From positions 1-64,000 of the forward strand of contig NZ_SSNY01000013.1 in assembly GCF_004801285.1 (NCBI RefSeq): 64,000 bases of DNA, read 5' to 3'. The notes beneath the pieces were generated by a model. That model was not told the origin of the DNA, made no database searches, and worked only from the letters and a program-made list of their open reading frames with translations. Position numbers and translations under genes: made by a program. Source of the stretch: Ollibium composti (GTDB lineage: Bacteria > Pseudomonadota > Alphaproteobacteria > Rhizobiales > Rhizobiaceae). The first letter of the stretch is position 1; each line of letters starts with the position of its first letter. Below are positions 1 to 8,790 of this stretch, in pieces.

Positions 1-655
1 CGGAGCCGCACTCGTCGCCGTCATGATCGCCGGGTCAAGCACGCCGTCAGACGTCGGCCCGTTCGCCGTCTCGTCCAACGTCACAGACGAGCCAACAACC
101 GCCGACGCGATCGCCGGACCGTCGTCCAGGAACGTCACCGCAGAGCCGACGTCGATCGCCGCCGTCGACGCGCTGTCGCCGTCCGCGTCCGTCACCGTCG
201 CCGTCACCGCGATCTTGCCCGCAAGGTCCAGCGCGTCGTTGTACGAACCCGCCGGCGTCACGTCGTCGCCGTCGCTCTGGTGCTCCAGCGCAACGTTCTG
301 CACAACCTTCAGCGTGCCGTCGGCGTTCAGCGTCACCGTGAACGCCGTCTGCGTCCCGCCGACGTCCGTGTACTGGCCCTCGATCGGACCCCCGGCGACT
401 GCCTGCACCAGCGTGATCGCGTGATCCCCCTGCGCCGTCTGCAGGCCGGAGTTCGCCGCCGTCAGCGACAGCGCATACGTCGTCGTCCCGGCGCCGTCCG
501 CGCCGTAGTCCGACGTCACCGTCACGATCGGAGCCGCACTCGTCGCCGTCATGATCGCCGGGTCAAGCACGCCGTCAGACGTCGGCCCGTTCGCCGTCTC
601 GTCCAACGTCACAGACGAGCCAACAACCGCCGACGCGATCGCCGGACCGTCGTCC
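1..655. repeat. Tandem adhesin repeat, 528-bp period, 127 bp identical between copies
   Basis: Bases 1-127 and 529-655 match at every position, an offset of 528 bp or exactly 176 codons. The identity ends at 127/655, where one copy continues into repeat coding and the other into the unique N-terminal region. Codon choice inside the repeat is unusually uniform, with almost all Thr as ACG. More copies probably lie left of the window. DNA-level identity points to recent duplication or ongoing gene conversion. Confidence 0.95.
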
Positions 656-1776
656 TCTATGGTGATCGCCATGTTGGCGGTGGCGCTGCTGCCGTGGCCG
701 TCCGTGGCGGTCACCGGCACGAGGAAGGTCAAGTCGTCTTCGGCGCCGGGACGGGAGTCGTTCGGGTGATCGATGGGCCCGAAAAGCTCGACGGCATAGC
801 TGTTGCCGGTCGCGGTGATCTTGATGACCTCGATGCCGTTTGCGGATCCAATCAGCTCGCCGGTGCCAAGGCCGGCCCAGACAACCGGGCTGCCGCCCGA
901 TGTGAGAGAAGACGGTTGGCCGAAAACATAAGACAGCGCGTCGTTATCGGGATCCGAGCCAGGGAAGGTTCCGGCAATCAGCGTCGCGTTCGTCGTATCG
1001 TTCGAACCGTCACTATCCGGATTGCCATCGTTCAGCCCCTCTTCCGATACCGGACGTGCCGCGAAATCCGCGAGATGCGGATCACGGTTCCCTACGGCGG
1101 CATAGAGCTCGTACCGGTCGAGTCCGCCAAACCGCAATTCCGTCGGCGGCAGCAGAGCGCTGATGTCGAAGCCGTTACCGATGTCGCCGGCCGGGTGCTC
1201 GAAATTGCCACCCGCGCTGTTATGCTGGGCAGCCGCAGGGCCAGCAGAAATTGAGCCGTCGGCGCCGAAGGCGACGTTGACGCCGTTCGATTCGAGCGCC
1301 GCGAGCAAGGCGACGCGCGGAACCTCGACGTCACCGACGACAAAGCTCGGAACGTTTATGGCCCCGTCCTTGATGACGATGACGGTTCCATCGGCCTGTT
1401 GCAACACCAGGTTGGCGCCTTCGACACGAATGTTGTCGATCGAGGCGTTGGCCGGAAGATGAACGACATTACTTGCATCGGCGACATATTCGCCGTTGGT
1501 CGCCGGAGGCGTGGTGGTCGCCGCCTGACCCGGGGCCTGCTGTCCCGCCAGGGCCGGAGGAGCACCGACATCGACCGGCACGGGTTCGGATGACGCTGCC
1601 GGCGCCTGTGCGGCTGCGACAGGTGCCGCATTGCCGCCATCGGCGTCAGTGGTGCCGCCGCCGGGTGTGGCCGCTTGTGCTAGTTCAAGCTGGGGCGATT
1701 GCCTGCCATGTTCGCCGTGATCCTCATGCTGGTCCCACGAGGCAGAATTGCTCTCAAGCTCAATGCTGGTAGCCAT
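1..1776 (-). CDS. Giant repeat-containing surface adhesin (RTX/BapA-like), N-terminal 592 residues, C-terminus beyond left edge
   Basis: This is the amino-terminal part of a very large secreted adhesin; the frame is open at base 1. The ATG at 1776 follows an AAGGGG stretch. There is no Sec signal peptide, as expected for a type I secretion substrate whose signal is C-terminal. Residues about 1-100 are Ala/Pro/Gln-rich and low in complexity. Residues about 100-180 form a compact hydrophobic/acidic module in the position of the periplasmic retention module of LapA-type adhesins. An Asp/Asn-rich VCBS/cadherin-like domain follows, then from about residue 374 a 176-residue repeat opening with DDGPAIAS. 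A di-alanine segment GPAAAQH near 179-185 is a candidate LapG-type cleavage site, which is inference. The facing LapG-like protease (2210-3133) and the type I exporter (3194-8790) support the role. The exact family (DUF5801/VCBS/BapA-like) is a judgement from repeat appearance. Confidence 0.85.
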   Translation of the reverse strand, partial: MATSIELESNSASWDQHEDHGEHGRQSPQLELAQAATPGGGTTDADGGNAAPVAAAQAPAASSEPVPVDVGAPPALAGQQAPGQAATTTPPATNGEYVADASNVVHLPANASIDNIRVEGANLVLQQADGTVIVIKDGAINVPSFVVGDVEVPRVALLAALESNGVNVAFGADGSISAGPAAAQHNSAGGNFEHPAGDIGNGFDISALLPPTELRFGGLDRYELYAAVGNRDPHLADFAARPVSEEGLNDGNPDSDGSNDTTNATLIAGTFPGSDPDNDALSYVFGQPSSLTSGGSPVVWAGLGTGELIGSANGIEVIKITATGNSYAVELFGPIDHPNDSRPGAEDDLTFLVPVTATDGHGSSATANMAITIEDDGPAIASAVVGSSVTLDETANGPTSDGVLDPAIMTATSAAPIVTVTSDYGADGAGTTTYALSLTAANSGLQTAQGDHAITLVQAVAGGPIEGQYTDVGGTQTAFTVTLNADGTLKVVQNVALEHQSDGDDVTPAGSYNDALDLAGKIAVTATVTDADGDSASTAAIDVGSAVTFLDDGPAIASAVVGSSVTLDETANGPTSDGVLDPAIMTATSAAP

Positions 1777-2209
1777 AGCCCAAAACCCCTTGCCAAGGTT
1801 TCAGACCAAACAGTCAGGACCATCCTTTTGCAACCATTCGGAAATAGCCAACATATATCCCGATATGATCTCAGACAGAATTTTTACGACTGGTTAATAT
1901 TTGCGATGGCGTGGCGTTACCGTCATCGCGGCTTGACGCGCGAACTGGAAAGAATTCTTGACGGCAGTTTTCGATCCCGCGCTCACAAGGCGACAGGGGG
2001 CAATCCGCCAAAAGTACGGCAAAAAGAATTACCGGTAAAACCGCGAGAGCGCCAACGATAGAGATCGGAACGTTCATGAAGTTGCCAATGAGTGTAATCT
2101 TCTAAAGTTTTACATAAATAAGATCATTTCCGTATCTCTATAATTTATCATCCTTCTTTTCCGTAATTTCAGAGCTTTTCGATAGCATTCCCAGCAAATG
2201 GTGAGTGCT
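1777..2209. other. Divergent intergenic region between adhesin and LapG-like gene
   Basis: These 433 bp separate two divergent genes and are visibly richer in A+T than the coding DNA around them, particularly 1800-1900 and 2090-2190, consistent with promoters in both directions. A minus-strand frame at 1871-2077 (68 codons, hydrophobic start, then polar) lacks a good ribosome binding site and is not called. No clear operator or riboswitch was recognised. Confidence 0.5.
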
Positions 2210-3133
2210 ATGACAATAAAACTGGCTCCAACTACGAAGAAAAAATATCGCGCGTTTCTCCTTGCCGCGATGCTGGGAATTGGCGCGTCGGCCCAGGCCG
2301 CCACGAGCCAGGCCCTGTCCGCGGGCGCGCCCGTGCGGGCAACGCCATATTTCACCGTCGAGTTCCTTGGCGGTGTCGCGCTGCCCTCCCCGAATGCTAT
2401 TGTCGAGCCGTCGGCCTACCGCATTGCCGTATCGAGCGCCTTTGGACCGATAACGGACGAAGAACGCGTAACGGAAGAACCGCAGCCGATGCTGGACCCG
2501 ATCCAGACCGGCGCCGTCATTCCCGGCGTGTTCGGTTCTGTCGCCATATCGATGCGTAACTTTCCCGCTTCCACGCGATGGGCCTCCGTCTACAGGGCTA
2601 TTCGCGCCTGCGGCAACGAATGCGATCGCCTCAGCCCTGGTTTCGCATTCATTGTCGATGCGGTGAAGAACAAGAATTTCAGCGACAAGCTGGCCTTCGT
2701 CAACAGCGGCATCAACCAGCTCATCGCCTATCGCAAGGACAGTGCCACATATGGCAGGCTCGACTATTGGGCTTCGCCGGAAGAGACGCTGAGGCGGCGG
2801 GCCGGCGACTGCGAGGATTTCGCCATCCTGAAAATGGCGGCGCTCCTGCAGGCGGGCGTGCCGGCGTCAAGCATGTCGCTGGTGGTGCTGCAGGACACGA
2901 AACGGCGGGTCTTCCACGCCGTTCTCTCCGTCAGTACGTCGAACGGCGCTTTCATTCTCGATATTCTCGACAACGCTGTCGTGAAAGATACTTCACTTTC
3001 AAACTACGCGCCGCTCTATTCTTTCAGCACCGACCGCGCCTGGGTTCACGGCACCAGAACGGGAGAGAGCCGCGTGGCTTCGCTCAAGGGTGGCTTTGCC
3101 GGTATCGCCCCTGGCGAAGGGGCCATGAACTGA
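2210..3133 (+). CDS. LapG-like transglutaminase-like cysteine protease (BTLCP family), adhesin-releasing
   Basis: This is a periplasmic bacterial transglutaminase-like cysteine proteinase of the LapG family, 307 residues from the ATG at 2210 (GGTGAG just upstream; an in-frame ATG at 2198 has a poorer site). A Sec signal peptide occupies about residues 10-32, ending SAQA. The catalytic triad is visible as Cys201 in GDCEDFA, His236 in RRVFHAV and Asp251 in FILDILDN. In Pseudomonas, LapG cuts the N-terminus of LapA so the adhesin is released from the cell, and it is restrained by the c-di-GMP receptor LapD. Divergent placement next to the adhesin and its exporter implies the same substrate relation here. 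No LapD homologue lies in the window. The family assignment is firm; the substrate is inferred. Confidence 0.88.
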   Translation: MTIKLAPTTKKKYRAFLLAAMLGIGASAQAATSQALSAGAPVRATPYFTVEFLGGVALPSPNAIVEPSAYRIAVSSAFGPITDEERVTEEPQPMLDPIQTGAVIPGVFGSVAISMRNFPASTRWASVYRAIRACGNECDRLSPGFAFIVDAVKNKNFSDKLAFVNSGINQLIAYRKDSATYGRLDYWASPEETLRRRAGDCEDFAILKMAALLQAGVPASSMSLVVLQDTKRRVFHAVLSVSTSNGAFILDILDNAVVKDTSLSNYAPLYSFSTDRAWVHGTRTGESRVASLKGGFAGIAPGEGAMN

Positions 3134-3193
3134 TCCAGGCCCGCATGTGTCCGCATGCCCCGTTGCCCGGTTTCGACGCGGCCGCCCTTTCAG

Positions 3194-3832
3194 TCAGCCG
3201 TTGACGACGAAGGCCATCAACAGTTCCGGTCCCACCACGGGTGCCCGTGCAGCATTGATCTGCCCGCGATAGCGGCGCTCGCCGAAACCGATCACAAAGC
3301 CCGAGGCGACAGGAAGATTGCCGTTCAGGCGCAACCGCTCCAGTATGTCGGAGATGTTCAGGTCGAGCGCCAGTTTCAGTTCATGGCGGCCGTCGTCGTT
3401 GAGTCCGGCGGGCAACTGGCGGCGCACGAGATTCTGAAACGGCGGATTGAACGTCAAGATCTTTCGCGTGTTCTCGAGTGCGAAAGCGGGGGCCGGGCAG
3501 GCGAGCAGAATAGTTCTCACTGTTTCGACCGAAACGAGCCGGCGCAGTGCCGCATTTTCCAGAGTGGCATTCTGCAAACAAGTAACCCGTAGCGCTGAGC
3601 TTAGATTGGCGCCTTCGCCTGCTGCCTCAGCTATCTCGTCGACAATTGTGCCGAGCGTGCATTTTTTTTGCGCCGCGATCTTCTTCAATGCCTCCCAGAA
3701 CCCATGTTCGAGGCGAATGCCGCGCCTTTGGCCATTGTGCGCGACGACCCTGAATTCGGGCTCAAGGTCTGGAACCTGTGGTTGATCGGGCTGCCCTTTA
3801 CGGGAGTCCGGCAGCGCGGCTTTATCGCTCAC
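3194..3832 (-). CDS. Ribbon-helix-helix protein with PAS-like C-terminal region
   Basis: The protein has 212 residues. After a Pro/Asp-rich start, residues about 27-85 form a ribbon-helix-helix domain (RHH_4 type; FRVVAHNGQRRGIRLEHGFWEAL followed by LGTIVDEIAEAA). Residues about 105-205 read like a small PAS-type sensor, with an ILTFNPPFQNLV segment and a VIGFGERRYRG strand. The start codon overlaps the end of the HlyD gene by 11 bp, so it is translationally coupled and is the last gene of the type I secretion operon. A DNA-binding regulator of adhesin export is a reasonable inference, but its target is unknown. Convergent with the LapG-like gene, 60 bp apart. Confidence 0.75.
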   Translation of the reverse strand: MSDKAALPDSRKGQPDQPQVPDLEPEFRVVAHNGQRRGIRLEHGFWEALKKIAAQKKCTLGTIVDEIAEAAGEGANLSSALRVTCLQNATLENAALRRLVSVETVRTILLACPAPAFALENTRKILTFNPPFQNLVRRQLPAGLNDDGRHELKLALDLNISDILERLRLNGNLPVASGFVIGFGERRYRGQINAARAPVVGPELLMAFVVNG

Positions 3833-5126
3833 GCATGGCCTCCTCCCGAGCCTTGTTGATCGGCTTCAACAGGTAGTTGAGGATCGTCTTACGCCCGGTC
3901 TTGATGTCTACCGAACAGATCATGCCCGGGATGATGGAATAGGTCTTGCCGTCACGCTGCAGCGTCGATTTGTCGGTGGTGACGCGGACTTGGTAGTAAG
4001 GCTCTCCGGTCTTCTCGTCGACCAGACTGTCGGCGGTAACGTTGGCGACCTTTCCCTCTATGCCACCGAAAATCGAGAAATCGTAAGCGGTGATCTTGAT
4101 CAGGGCTTCCTGGTCAGGACGAACAAAGGCGACGTCGCGTGGCGAGATACGCGCTTCCACGAGCAAGGTTTCCGATGTCGGCACAATGTCGGCGACCACC
4201 GCTCCGGGTTGAACGAAGGCGCCCAGCGTGTTGACGCTCAGCGTATTGACGATGCCGTCGACGGGCGAGCGGATATCGGTACGGGCAACGCGATCAGTCG
4301 CCCCGCGGATGGTCTCCTCTACGACCGACAGGTCAGCCAGCGCCTGTGTGAGATCGTTGAGCGCTTCCTGCCGCAGTTCGAGGCCGACTTCGTTGACCTG
4401 GAGTTGTGCTTCGTCGATAGCGGCCTTGCTGCGTTCAATCGTTTCGGTCGCCAGCTTGATCTGGCCGCTCAACTCCGTCTGCTCGCGCTCGACGCGGATC
4501 TGCTCCGTTTGAGCAATCAGGCCCTTCTTGGCCATTGCGTTGACGAGCTTGGCTTCCCGGTCGCTGACAGCAAGGTTTTCATTCAGGCGGTCGAGATTGG
4601 CATTCGCCTCATCCAGTTCCTTTTGCCGTTGTTCCAGCCGGGATTTCAGCACCGAAAGCTTGTTAGCGAAATTTTCCTGCCTCGCGACAAGCAGCTTTTC
4701 TTCGTTGTTGCAAATCTGAGGTGCGCTTTTCTGGATGTCCGGTGGACAGACAAATGTCGCGTCGACCTGCCCGCTCTGCTCTTGTTTCAGGCGGGCTATG
4801 CGCGCTTTCAGTGCCCTCGCCTTGGCCTCCTGCTCACCCAGGCTCGATGAATTCATCGTGTTGTCTAGACGGATCAGCAGTTCGTCTTTCTTAACCGTCT
4901 GGCCAATCTTGACAGCAATCTCCTGAACCACGCCAGCTTCGCTGGCCTGGATGATCTGGGTTTTCGACGCCGGAATGACCTTGCCCTCGCCACGCGCTAT
5001 CTCGTCGACCTCGGCGAGGGACGACCAGGAGACGAAGGCGACCAACAGCAGCGCTATCAATATTGTGGTGGCCGACGCGAACAGCGGCGGTCGATCTTCC
5101 CTAGCCAGCATTAGCCCCGTGCCCAA
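3822..5126 (-). CDS. HlyD-family type I secretion periplasmic adaptor (LapC-like)
   Basis: This 434-residue membrane fusion protein links the inner-membrane ABC exporter to the TolC channel. It has a short cytoplasmic N-terminus, one transmembrane segment at about residues 16-38, a biotinyl-lipoyl-like half motif (GVVQEIAVKIGQTVKKDELLI), a long coiled-coil hairpin at about 95-270, the second lipoyl half (DIRSPVDGIVNTL) and a C-terminal beta domain ending in the GMICSVDIKTG segment typical of HlyD. Length is normal for the family. It lies 37 bp downstream of the ABC gene and overlaps the next gene, consistent with one transcript. Confidence 0.93.
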   Translation of the reverse strand: MGTGLMLAREDRPPLFASATTILIALLLVAFVSWSSLAEVDEIARGEGKVIPASKTQIIQASEAGVVQEIAVKIGQTVKKDELLIRLDNTMNSSSLGEQEAKARALKARIARLKQEQSGQVDATFVCPPDIQKSAPQICNNEEKLLVARQENFANKLSVLKSRLEQRQKELDEANANLDRLNENLAVSDREAKLVNAMAKKGLIAQTEQIRVEREQTELSGQIKLATETIERSKAAIDEAQLQVNEVGLELRQEALNDLTQALADLSVVEETIRGATDRVARTDIRSPVDGIVNTLSVNTLGAFVQPGAVVADIVPTSETLLVEARISPRDVAFVRPDQEALIKITAYDFSIFGGIEGKVANVTADSLVDEKTGEPYYQVRVTTDKSTLQRDGKTYSIIPGMICSVDIKTGRKTILNYLLKPINKAREEAMRER

Positions 5127-5163
5127 CTGAACTCATCGCACCAAGAAATTCAGCCCGCCCCGA

Positions 5164-7299
5164 TTATGAACCGCCACCAGGCTTCTGAAGCGCCTGAATG
5201 ACCTGATCCTTCGGTCCGTCCGCTACGATCTTGCCTTGTTCGACAACAATAAGGCGGTCCACCAGTTCCAGCATGCTGAATCGGTGCGTCGACACGATGA
5301 GTGTCGTGTTTCCATCGAACGCCTTTTTCAACTGGCGGATCAACAATCGCTCCGACGCAAGGTCCATCGAGCCTGATGGCTCGTCCAGGAAAACGATCTT
5401 CGGCCTGGTGAGAAGCAGGCGGGCGATGGCGACGGCCTGCCGTTGCCCGCCCGACAGGTTCGTGCCGCGCTCGCCGACAGCCATGTCGTAACCGCGCGGA
5501 TGGCGCGACACGAAGTCGTCGACGCCGGCCGCTTTGGCCGCCTGGATGATCTCCTCGTCGGTGGCGCCGGGGCAGGCCATCAGCAGATTTTCCTTGATGG
5601 TCCCGGAGAAAAGATCGCCCGCCTGCGCCACGACGCCGACAGCCGCGCGGGCCTCTGAGGGATGGTATTGCCGCACGTCGATGCCGTCGAGATAGAGTTC
5701 ACCCGATGTTGGCAGGAACAGGCGACCGATCAACCGCCCCAAGGTGGTCTTGCCCGAACCGATGCGGCCGATGATGCCTATCCGTTCGCCCGGCTTCACG
5801 CTGAAAGTAAGGCCGGTCAGCACCTCATTCTCGGTGCCAGGATAGACGAAACCCACATTTCGAAAAGCCAGCGCGCCGGTGCGGACGGGCCGGTTGACAA
5901 AGCCGACCGTCTCCGGCCGGTCCTCGGGTTGGTTCATGATGCCGTTGACGATCCGCAGCGACAGAAGCGCCTGCCGCAGCCGGGCGAGCGTGATTGCAAT
6001 CTGGCCCATTGGCGCCACGGCGCGGCTCGCCAGCATGACGGAGGCGATAATGGCACCGGTAGACATGTGCCCGGCCGCGAAGGAATAGGCGCCGGCGACC
6101 ACAAGACCCACCGTGACCAGTTGCTGCAGCGCATAGGTGATATTGCCGGCGGCGGCAGACAGTTCCTTGATCTTCTCCGACGTATTGGCCGTATTTTTGG
6201 AATGCTCGTTCCATTTGCGCAGCAGGTAGGATTCGGCTCGAAGCGACTTGATCGTCTCTAGCGTGGAAATCGCTTCCACCAGCAGCGCCTGCCGCTGCGA
6301 GGTCTCGTTCATGGAGGCAGTCACGCATTTGCCGATGCGACTCTGGGCAACCAACCCGACGCAAACCGCAATGGCCACCGCAATCGCTGGAATAACGACG
6401 ATCCAGCCGCCCACCACATAGATGACGATGAGGAAGACGAAGATGAAAATTGAATCGATGAACACGCTGATGGTGTTCGAGGTGAAGAATTCGCGCACGA
6501 ACTCATATTGCGTCACCCGGCTGGCGTATTCTCCCGTGGACTGAGGGCGAGCCGCCAGCGAAGAATTCAGGATTTTGTCAAAAAGCATGTAGGAGATACG
6601 GATGTCGGCCCGATGACCGGCATAGTCGATCAGCGCAGCGCGAGCTGTTTTCAACAGCAGGTCGAACAGCACCACCACCCCTATGCCGAATGCCAGCACC
6701 CACAAGGTCGACACGGCCTTGTTGGGCAAGACGCGGTCATAGACGTTCATGGTGAAGATGGGCGAGGCCAGCGCCAGGAGATTGATGAACGTCGCCGCGA
6801 GAATGACCTTGGCGTAGGAACGCCAGAACGCCACCAGCGTGCCGCCGAGCCAGTGCCGCCGTTCGATCTTCGGGGCGACGCCGACGTTCATCTCCTCCGC
6901 AGTATTGGCGTAGGTGATGGAAAACGATACGCCGCCGGCTATGGTGTTGCCTTGCAGTTCCGCAGTGGTGATGGTTGTGCGTCCATCCTCCTGGAGCGCC
7001 GTCGCAAAGCCACTTGGCTCTTCGAAAAGCAGCGCTATCGGCACCCGGCCGTTCCGAAATAATATGGCGGGAAGGTCCACCCGCCCAGCGCGAAAATCGC
7101 GAGCGGCGAACTCCCTAGCCTCCAGACCTATACGCTCAGCCAGATGGCGGATTTCGTCGATCTCGATGCGCGCATCCGACAGCGGCACGCCTGCGAACAA
7201 AACCGTTTCCGCGCTCGGCCGCCCGAGAAAGGCGGCGATCGCAGAAAAGCAGGCTTTAAACGCGTTTCCCGGCGTTTGGAGTTGAGGATGCTGATTCAC
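5164..7299 (-). CDS. Type I secretion ABC transporter, permease/ATPase with degenerate C39 domain (LapB-like)
   Basis: This 711-residue inner-membrane exporter energises secretion of the adhesin. Residues about 1-130 resemble a C39 peptidase-like domain but lack the expected catalytic cysteine motif, as in LapB/HlyB-type exporters that bind but do not cleave substrate. Six transmembrane segments span about 160-430. The nucleotide-binding domain carries Walker A (GRIGSGKTT), the signature LSGGQRQ, Walker B (IVFLDEPSGSMD) and the H-loop His (VSTHRFSM). It sits between the TolC and HlyD genes in the same orientation with gaps under 45 bp. Confidence 0.94.
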   Translation of the reverse strand: MNQHPQLQTPGNAFKACFSAIAAFLGRPSAETVLFAGVPLSDARIEIDEIRHLAERIGLEAREFAARDFRAGRVDLPAILFRNGRVPIALLFEEPSGFATALQEDGRTTITTAELQGNTIAGGVSFSITYANTAEEMNVGVAPKIERRHWLGGTLVAFWRSYAKVILAATFINLLALASPIFTMNVYDRVLPNKAVSTLWVLAFGIGVVVLFDLLLKTARAALIDYAGHRADIRISYMLFDKILNSSLAARPQSTGEYASRVTQYEFVREFFTSNTISVFIDSIFIFVFLIVIYVVGGWIVVIPAIAVAIAVCVGLVAQSRIGKCVTASMNETSQRQALLVEAISTLETIKSLRAESYLLRKWNEHSKNTANTSEKIKELSAAAGNITYALQQLVTVGLVVAGAYSFAAGHMSTGAIIASVMLASRAVAPMGQIAITLARLRQALLSLRIVNGIMNQPEDRPETVGFVNRPVRTGALAFRNVGFVYPGTENEVLTGLTFSVKPGERIGIIGRIGSGKTTLGRLIGRLFLPTSGELYLDGIDVRQYHPSEARAAVGVVAQAGDLFSGTIKENLLMACPGATDEEIIQAAKAAGVDDFVSRHPRGYDMAVGERGTNLSGGQRQAVAIARLLLTRPKIVFLDEPSGSMDLASERLLIRQLKKAFDGNTTLIVSTHRFSMLELVDRLIVVEQGKIVADGPKDQVIQALQKPGGGS

Positions 7300-7338
7300 G
7301 ACACACTCAACCAGGCCTCATTGCCGGCGTCCGAGGCA

Positions 7339-8790
7339 TTACTTTTTCTTGCGAACGGGCGCCAGGATATCTAACGGAAGGTCGTTGGTCTGTTCCGATG
7401 GCGTCCGCGCGAAAGTTTCGACATCCGCCGTTTCCGGCACGGCGAACTCCGTTCGCGCATAAGCCTTGGCCTGCTTGGGAGGCGTTATCCCCTCGGTCCG
7501 CAGAAGCTGACCAGTCGCAGCAAGCAGGCGATATTCCGCAAAAAGCGATGCGAAGACTGCCGTGTCGGCCAGGGTCGCCGTGTTGAAGCGGGTGTTCTGC
7601 GCATCCAGCACATCGAGGAGCGAACGTTGGCCGACCTTGAATTGCTCTCGATATGACGCCACAAGGCGCTCGTTCGTTGCCGCTTGTTGACGCAGCGTCT
7701 TTGCAAGGTCCGCCTGCTTGAAGCGACGATCCCACGAAGTGCGAACAGCTTCCTCGATCTCTCGATAGACCTGGTGCAAGGCCAACCGCTGCTCGCTGGC
7801 GCGCCTGATCTGCTCCTGCTCGTTGGCCTTGTCGATACCCCCGCGATAGAGATTCCAGCGCAGCACCAGCCGCGCCTGGAGATCATCAGTGCGTCCTTCC
7901 GTTCCGTCTACATCGTCACCCGTGCGGGCAGAGCCTTCCGCGACCAGTTCGGGGCCGTACTTGGATCTCGCCGCGTCCACCAGCGCGGTCGCCGCATCGA
8001 TATCGCTGTTGGCCATATGAATGCGCGGGTTGCTCTGCCTGGCCAGCCCGATCGCCTCGTCGAGAGAACGCGGCAGGGCCCTAGCGACCGATCCGGGCAT
8101 TTTCGGATTGGTGAGTGGTTTGCCGACAGTCTTGAAGAAGCGAATCTTGGCGGCCTCCAATTCTTCGGAAGCTTCCTGGACACGCGCTTTTGCCGCCAGA
8201 ACGCGCTCCTCAGCCTGCTGGCGATCCGCATCGGTCAGCGCGCCACCAGCGACGCTCTCGCGAATATCGCCGAGGATGGATTGGTGGAATCCGAGATTCT
8301 TCTTTGCCTCACGGACGATGGAGGCCTGAAGCATGTATTCCAGATAGTCTTGGACGACCGAAAGAGCGATGTACTCGGAGCGCTCCAGAACCCGGAAGGA
8401 GGCGCCGTCGACCCGCGAGGCCTGACGATCGACTTCCGCTCGGCGGGCGCCACTGTCAAACAGCTTCTGGGTTACCGTGACCCCGGCTTCCGACGGGTAA
8501 AGCGTATCATTCTCTACCGAAAGGGCGCGGCGCGATGGATTGTCGAGGCGACGCACGCCGGTCGATGCCTCGAGATCGACGCTCGGCAGGTAAAGACCTT
8601 TGGCCTGACGAAGTTCGAACTCGATCGCTTCGCGGTTTTCTATCGCCTGACCGATTTCCGGATTCGATTCTACTGCGACCGCAATAGCTTCCTTCAAGGA
8701 AAGAGCATTTGAGCTGCCCACTGAGAGGAACGTAGCGGCAAGCAATATTGCCACGCGCTTGGCTGAACACGCCATACGGCTCGAAAACAT
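7339..8790 (-). CDS. TolC-family outer membrane channel of type I secretion system (LapE/AggA-like)
   Basis: This 483-residue outer-membrane efflux protein forms the exit duct for the adhesin. The ATG at 8790 follows an AGGGG site; an in-frame TTG lies six codons upstream. A signal peptide occupies about residues 1-30, ending SSNA before LSLKEAIAVAVESNPEI, the typical start of mature TolC-family proteins. Two TolC repeats with long amphipathic helices follow (FDSGARRAEVDRQ and YRGGIDKANEQEQ half motifs), then VGQRSLLDVLDAQN, a family hallmark. The C-terminal tail is polar. First gene of the export operon. Confidence 0.93.
   Translation of the reverse strand: MFSSRMACSAKRVAILLAATFLSVGSSNALSLKEAIAVAVESNPEIGQAIENREAIEFELRQAKGLYLPSVDLEASTGVRRLDNPSRRALSVENDTLYPSEAGVTVTQKLFDSGARRAEVDRQASRVDGASFRVLERSEYIALSVVQDYLEYMLQASIVREAKKNLGFHQSILGDIRESVAGGALTDADRQQAEERVLAAKARVQEASEELEAAKIRFFKTVGKPLTNPKMPGSVARALPRSLDEAIGLARQSNPRIHMANSDIDAATALVDAARSKYGPELVAEGSARTGDDVDGTEGRTDDLQARLVLRWNLYRGGIDKANEQEQIRRASEQRLALHQVYREIEEAVRTSWDRRFKQADLAKTLRQQAATNERLVASYREQFKVGQRSLLDVLDAQNTRFNTATLADTAVFASLFAEYRLLAATGQLLRTEGITPPKQAKAYARTEFAVPETADVETFARTPSEQTNDLPLDILAPVRKKK

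Noticed and set aside
1..655. CRISPR-like or satellite explanation for the repeat
   Set aside because: Period of 528 bp is in-frame coding repeat of 176 codons with no spacer structure.
280..1254. Plus-strand open frame over the adhesin
   Set aside because: Arg-rich shadow; the repeats and domain pattern are on the minus strand.
1871..2077. 68-codon minus-strand frame with hydrophobic start
   Set aside because: Weak ribosome binding site, loss of pattern after residue 25, in an AT-richer promoter region; not enough support.
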